DNA of 64,000 bases from positions 29,761,717 through 29,825,716 of the forward strand of contig NC_036443.1 of NCBI RefSeq assembly GCF_002775205.1. Reading direction: 5' to 3'. The stretch's first letter is position 1, and every line of letters starts with the position of its first letter. Under the pieces are notes generated by a model. The model worked only from the letters and a program-made list of their open reading frames with translations, was not told the DNA's origin and made no database searches. Of this stretch, positions 45,435 to 64,000 are shown one piece after another. The position numbers and the translations under genes were made by a program. The stretch comes from Xiphophorus maculatus (lineage: Eukaryota > Chordata > Actinopteri > Cyprinodontiformes > Poeciliidae).

Positions 45435-48419
45435 GTAAGCCAGCACAAGCTTTATTCGCGCCTTGTGTGTTTAATTTCAATCTAAAGTGGTAGAAACAGC
45501 GCCGCGCAGGTTACATAAACTCCGCTCCGGTGACCCCGTTTTGGTATTTCCTAGCAGACAAGTAAACTTCCTCCTGCTTAAATTTACATCTGTCTTCAAC
45601 TACTTGAGGCCAAAATGAGAAATTAAGAATTTGTATATGCTTAACATTATATAAATATAAATTTTTGAGTTCATATGAGGTGTTGTGCAGCACCATTCAG
45701 ACAGACGACGTGACCTAATTTCCATCTGGAGAAGTCGCGGTCGCTGACCTAATACTTTAGAAAGAAAGCGTCTGTTTTTATTAACATAACTCAGCTTTTT
45801 GACTTTTATAGGATTTATCAGAAGATAATAACCATTTAAATTAATTCTAACCAAACTAATATACTTTATAAGGTATTAATGCAATACCTTTTGATATAAA
45901 TAATCCCTAATATATATTGCAAAATTAGATTTTCAATTATTGTTGAATAGATAATGAAATATGAATATTTAAAAAAAATTACTTACCCAGCACCTTTTTA
46001 TCAGCGTCCTGTTTCCAGTATAAAAAACAGTAAATAGTTATGCATAAACAAAATGTTTCTTTTTTTAACAACTTTGATAATAGTGTTGTTTCACTTATTA
46101 ATTTGCATGATATTTTCAGTCATTCTTGTGTTAATATTATCTGTTAAGGTTTATTAAATTTAGTTAAGTGTTTGCTGTTAAGGTGCTCCATTGTCTTATT
46201 TTAAATTGTAACATAATTGATTAAATTGCACATATTTCATTGAATCTGTATTCATCTAAACTGTATTGGAGTAATATGGATTGAAAAGAACAAAGTTGCA
46301 TTTAATTAGATTTGAATCTGAATCTAATTGTGTTGCACTGAAATAAATTGGACGAAATTGGATGTGAACTGGTTATATTACATTGAACTGTGTCCAAAAT
46401 AAATCTGATTGGATATATTTTGAGTGTGAAACTATGATTTATTATTGGATTTTGGCCGCATTAGACTGATTTGGAATAAGCTGGATTGATGGATTAGATC
46501 TGTATATGAATGTGTCTGTGTTGTATTGAATTCAGTGGAGTTGGTGTGAGGAGAACAAGTTGATTTAAAGTGAATTTAATTTAATTCTCATCCATTTTAC
46601 GGCTGCTTTCTCTCATGAAGTGTCTTGGGATTTCTTTTTTTGTCAGAAATGTGATTAATTTGGAGCGAATTGAGTTGATGCCGTTAGGATTCCTGTGAAA
46701 TGCAGCCACCTGTTGCCACCGCCTGGCTGTGTGGATCCTCACAGAACACTCTTTAACACTCATCCTCCATGTTAACATACTAACGCATCAATCCTCCATC
46801 ACTTACTCACTGGAAATGACTGAATGTGTGATAGAAGGAAAGTTAAAACATGCTTATGAGTTATGATTGTTGGTGTATGAATAATAAGTGAAAAGGTGAG
46901 CCCATGGTTTCATTAGTGACAAACCATGAAGCAAGATGTCAGTTTTTACATAAAAAAAGATTATTAATTAATTATTGGATTAAACGCATTAAGCATAGAG
47001 TGTGTGAACTAGTTTAAACACCAAATACACCTTAACATGCCTTAAAACGTACACTGGAAACCATCTTAGCACACAAGCTAACATGTATGGTTGTCCATAT
47101 CGGCTCGGGTTACAACCAATCAGGGACAAGAAAAATTAATGAGGCTCCTGGTGATTGGTCACCTAATTTAGACACAGGACAAACAACCATGCAGCCTTAA
47201 AGGCAATTTAGAATATTTTATTACCCAAAGTCATGTTGTAGGAAGCTGGAGCGCCCAGAGAAAACACATTCATGCATCCGGAGAACATCTACACTCTACG
47301 CAGGCTGAGATTTGAACCCACAACTTTTTTGCTTAAAAATGGTTCCCATTGTGAAAAAAATAAACAGTCAGTAAATAACTAAACTATATATATATATATA
47401 TATATTTTTTAAATAACATCATAATGTGTTAATAGCTTAAAATAATGTTATTTTTGCAACCATAACATGAGAATCTAGTTCTGTAGATCCATTTAATTCC
47501 AGTTCTCTTTGGCTCCTGCTAGAGCAAAAAGAACACCCACATCTCAAAGAACGATGAGCTTAAGGTTCTTCTTCCAGCTGGCCAGGGAGTGATTTTCCGA
47601 TTCTTCCATTCAGAAAACAAGCCGGTGAAAGAGGCTGCAGGCCAAGCGGCAGCTTGCTCTGCAGCGGATGAGCCTCTTCTAATTAGCAGCCGTTCGTCTG
47701 CCACGGACGCTCTGCTCGTCTTCCTTCAGCCGTTCAGTTCAGCTTCCGGTTTCCACACTGGAGTCTCAGGCGCCGGACCCTTTGGTCAAACGGGAAAAAT
47801 AAACTGTGCTCAGAGATGCATTGAAAAAAAAGACGGAGGTGACCCATCTTTGTGTTTGTATCAAAGCCAGCTGAGTGAATAAACGGCTTTCCTACGCCTG
47901 CCGTCCTCCACCAACAGAAAGACTCAAATTTTAGGGGAACATTTTGGATCTGCAGCCAAGTTAGAGTTCTTATTTTAGTAACTTATCTTGTACCTAAGCC
48001 TGTCATAATAACTTTGCTGGATGATAAATTGCCAGACGTTATTGTGATAACAATAATGTTGTTTTGAGATCATTTTCAAGTAATATACAGGGAATAATTT
48101 CAAATAAATTCCCAGCCAATCAGAAGGAGAATTGATGATGGGAAGAGGTTTTCTGCGGTTCCTGCAGAACTTCAACGTGTCCTGGACGTTTTCTGGGACA
48201 GAGGCGACTTCTTTTCTGTCCTGCTCGTCTTTGGCTTTGTGTGCAGCTGCAGCTCTCACACAACCACCTTATGATCCAGAAAACTGATGTTTATGCTGCA
48301 GTTCGGACGCAGAATAATGAGACCTGGTTAAAAGCTGCATTCAAATCCAGATTGTTTGCCCTGAAAGCACTTAGCTCCTGATGTTTGATTATTCACTATT
48401 TTCTATTCGTCCGTTGCAG
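45435..48419 (+). other. Probable cryptochrome 5' intron
   Basis: No coding exon recognised. It includes an old dispersed repeat (47083-47335) and a short (TA)n at about 47386-47407. The stretch 47500-47900 is GC-richer and non-repetitive and could hold a regulatory element. The open frames there are on both strands and not recognised. Confidence 0.4.
47083..47335. repeat. Old dispersed repeat, copy 3
   Basis: Best of three copies: ACAACCAATCAGGGACAAG, GGCAATTTAGAATATTTTATTACCC, GGAAGCTGGAGCGCCCAGAG, AAAACACATTCATGCATCCG, GGAGAACATC and GCTGAGATTTGAACCCACAAC. The layout and final GATTTGAACCC match a very common vertebrate dispersed repeat. The same family occurs at 6062-6215 and 9196-9395. 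Confidence 0.7.
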
Positions 48420-48425
48420 ATTACA

Positions 48426-62977
<14,552 letters not shown>

Positions 62978-64000
62978 GTGGGTACCTTTCCTGTCATCGC
63001 CCATTGGTGCCAACAACTGATTCCAGCCGCCTGGATGCTGCCTCCTTCCCTCCGTCCCTCTCTCTCCATAAACCAGATATTATTAGGTTACTGAAAGCAA
63101 TAAGACCTTAAACTTGATCCAGGAAGTAGCTCATATTAATAGATTTATTTCTCTAAATGTTTGGAAAGTTTTCTAGACTTGCTTTTTTATCTTTAGTTCA
63201 TAAAATGAGGCTCAGATCAGGCAACTATTCAGCTGCACAGGCCAAACTAAAGCACATAACAAGAGAGAGAGATGGGGGGGATAAATGCGGGGCCTCCAGA
63301 TCTCTGGGTAAGTGATGAGGTAGAATAAGACTCCTTAAACTTTTTGCTATTTTCTTGTTTTGCCATCATTCCATCTTTCCATCTGTTCCAACTTCAGTAC
63401 TGTAGCCTTTGGGATGTCAGGCATGTCTTTTCTAACAACCTCAGTTCTCTCAGTGTAATTTTTAATTGTTTGTGAGTGTTGGTGATTGTGAACACGCATA
63501 CATCAGTAGGTTTATACCTGTTGCTAGCAGATGACTCGCTGCAGAGACGTAGATTATTTCCTCTCTTTTTTTCTGGATGTAGCTTTGTGTTTGTGTTTTT
63601 GGCTCATCTGTTTTTTTATGGGGGGATTGGAGGAAAAGTTCAGCTGTCCCTCTCCCCTGTGTAGATTGTAGCTGATTGCTTTTAAGTTGATTGGCCGTTC
63701 TCCAGCCCCCTCCTTCCACCCAGGTGCAGTCTGGGCCGCCCGGCTCCAGACCGCCCGGGGTAGAAGTTGGAAATCCAGCTGAGAAATCGGTGGCCGTTTT
63801 GTTCTGATTCTACCTGTGCAACCCTGAGGGACGGGACTTGCTCACGCCCCAGCGGCGCCCTCTGGGCAGGTTTGTGACTCGGTAGCGTCTCATTTCGTCA
63901 AAAGGGACTCTGACCGCTTGGTAGGGAAATGCAATCGCCTTGCCTGCGTTCGTTAGGTAGAGCTCTGTGAAGCATTTCCCGGAGGGTAGCGAGGAGAGGC
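62978..64000 (+). other. Cryptochrome intron 8 (start), GC-rich end
   Basis: No exon with the expected RYLP continuation is present, so the next exon is outside the window. From about 63690 the sequence becomes GC- and CpG-rich with repeated CCGCCCGG (about 63736 and 63751) and has no recognised frame. It may be the 5' part of an interspersed element that continues beyond the edge. Confidence 0.5.

Overview
This is a eukaryotic and almost certainly teleost fish window. Coding sequence is broken into short exons with GT-AG introns. The background is AT-rich and full of TA, CA/TG and pentamer microsatellites, hAT-type miniature elements and non-LTR retrotransposon tails of kinds common in ray-finned fish. 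The three recognisable proteins are vertebrate ones. I could not name the species. No CRISPR array, operon, tRNA or rRNA gene was found.

Layout. Positions 1-29.7 kb hold no protein gene I can support: dispersed repeats, a broken LINE endonuclease fragment (25.0-25.6 kb), and one promoter-like spot with a GC box and an RFX-type X-box on the minus strand (about 20.2 kb). At 29.9-32.4 kb, minus strand, lies tmem81 in four coding exons; a further signal-peptide-like exon candidate sits at 33.8-33.9 kb. At 36.1-40.0 kb, plus strand and head-to-head with tmem81, lies rab29 in five coding exons, complete. From 48.4 kb to the right edge, plus strand, lies a CRY1-clade cryptochrome: eight coding exons covering residues 1-430, with the rest beyond the window. 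About 3 kb upstream of its first coding exon is a TATA-containing, CpG-richer promoter with canonical and E-prime E-boxes and a D-box-like site, followed by a probable non-coding first exon (45.27-45.43 kb).

How the genes relate. They do not form one pathway. TMEM81 is a sperm membrane protein that acts with IZUMO1 and SPACA6 in gamete fusion. RAB29 is a trans-Golgi/lysosome small GTPase linked to LRRK2. The cryptochrome is a core repressor of the CLOCK:BMAL1 clock. Their linkage is informative: in human, TMEM81 and RAB29 both lie at 1q32.1, a region that shares duplicated gene families with 12q21-q23 (CRY1) and 11p (CRY2). The window's cryptochrome is therefore a candidate for the 1q32-side whole-genome-duplication copy that mammals lack.

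No wholly new system is evident. The most worthwhile leads are the cryptochrome ohnologue hypothesis and its promoter, the loss of the Thr71-equivalent LRRK2 site in Rab29, the two competing signal-peptide exons of tmem81, and the orphan X-box promoter near 20.2 kb.
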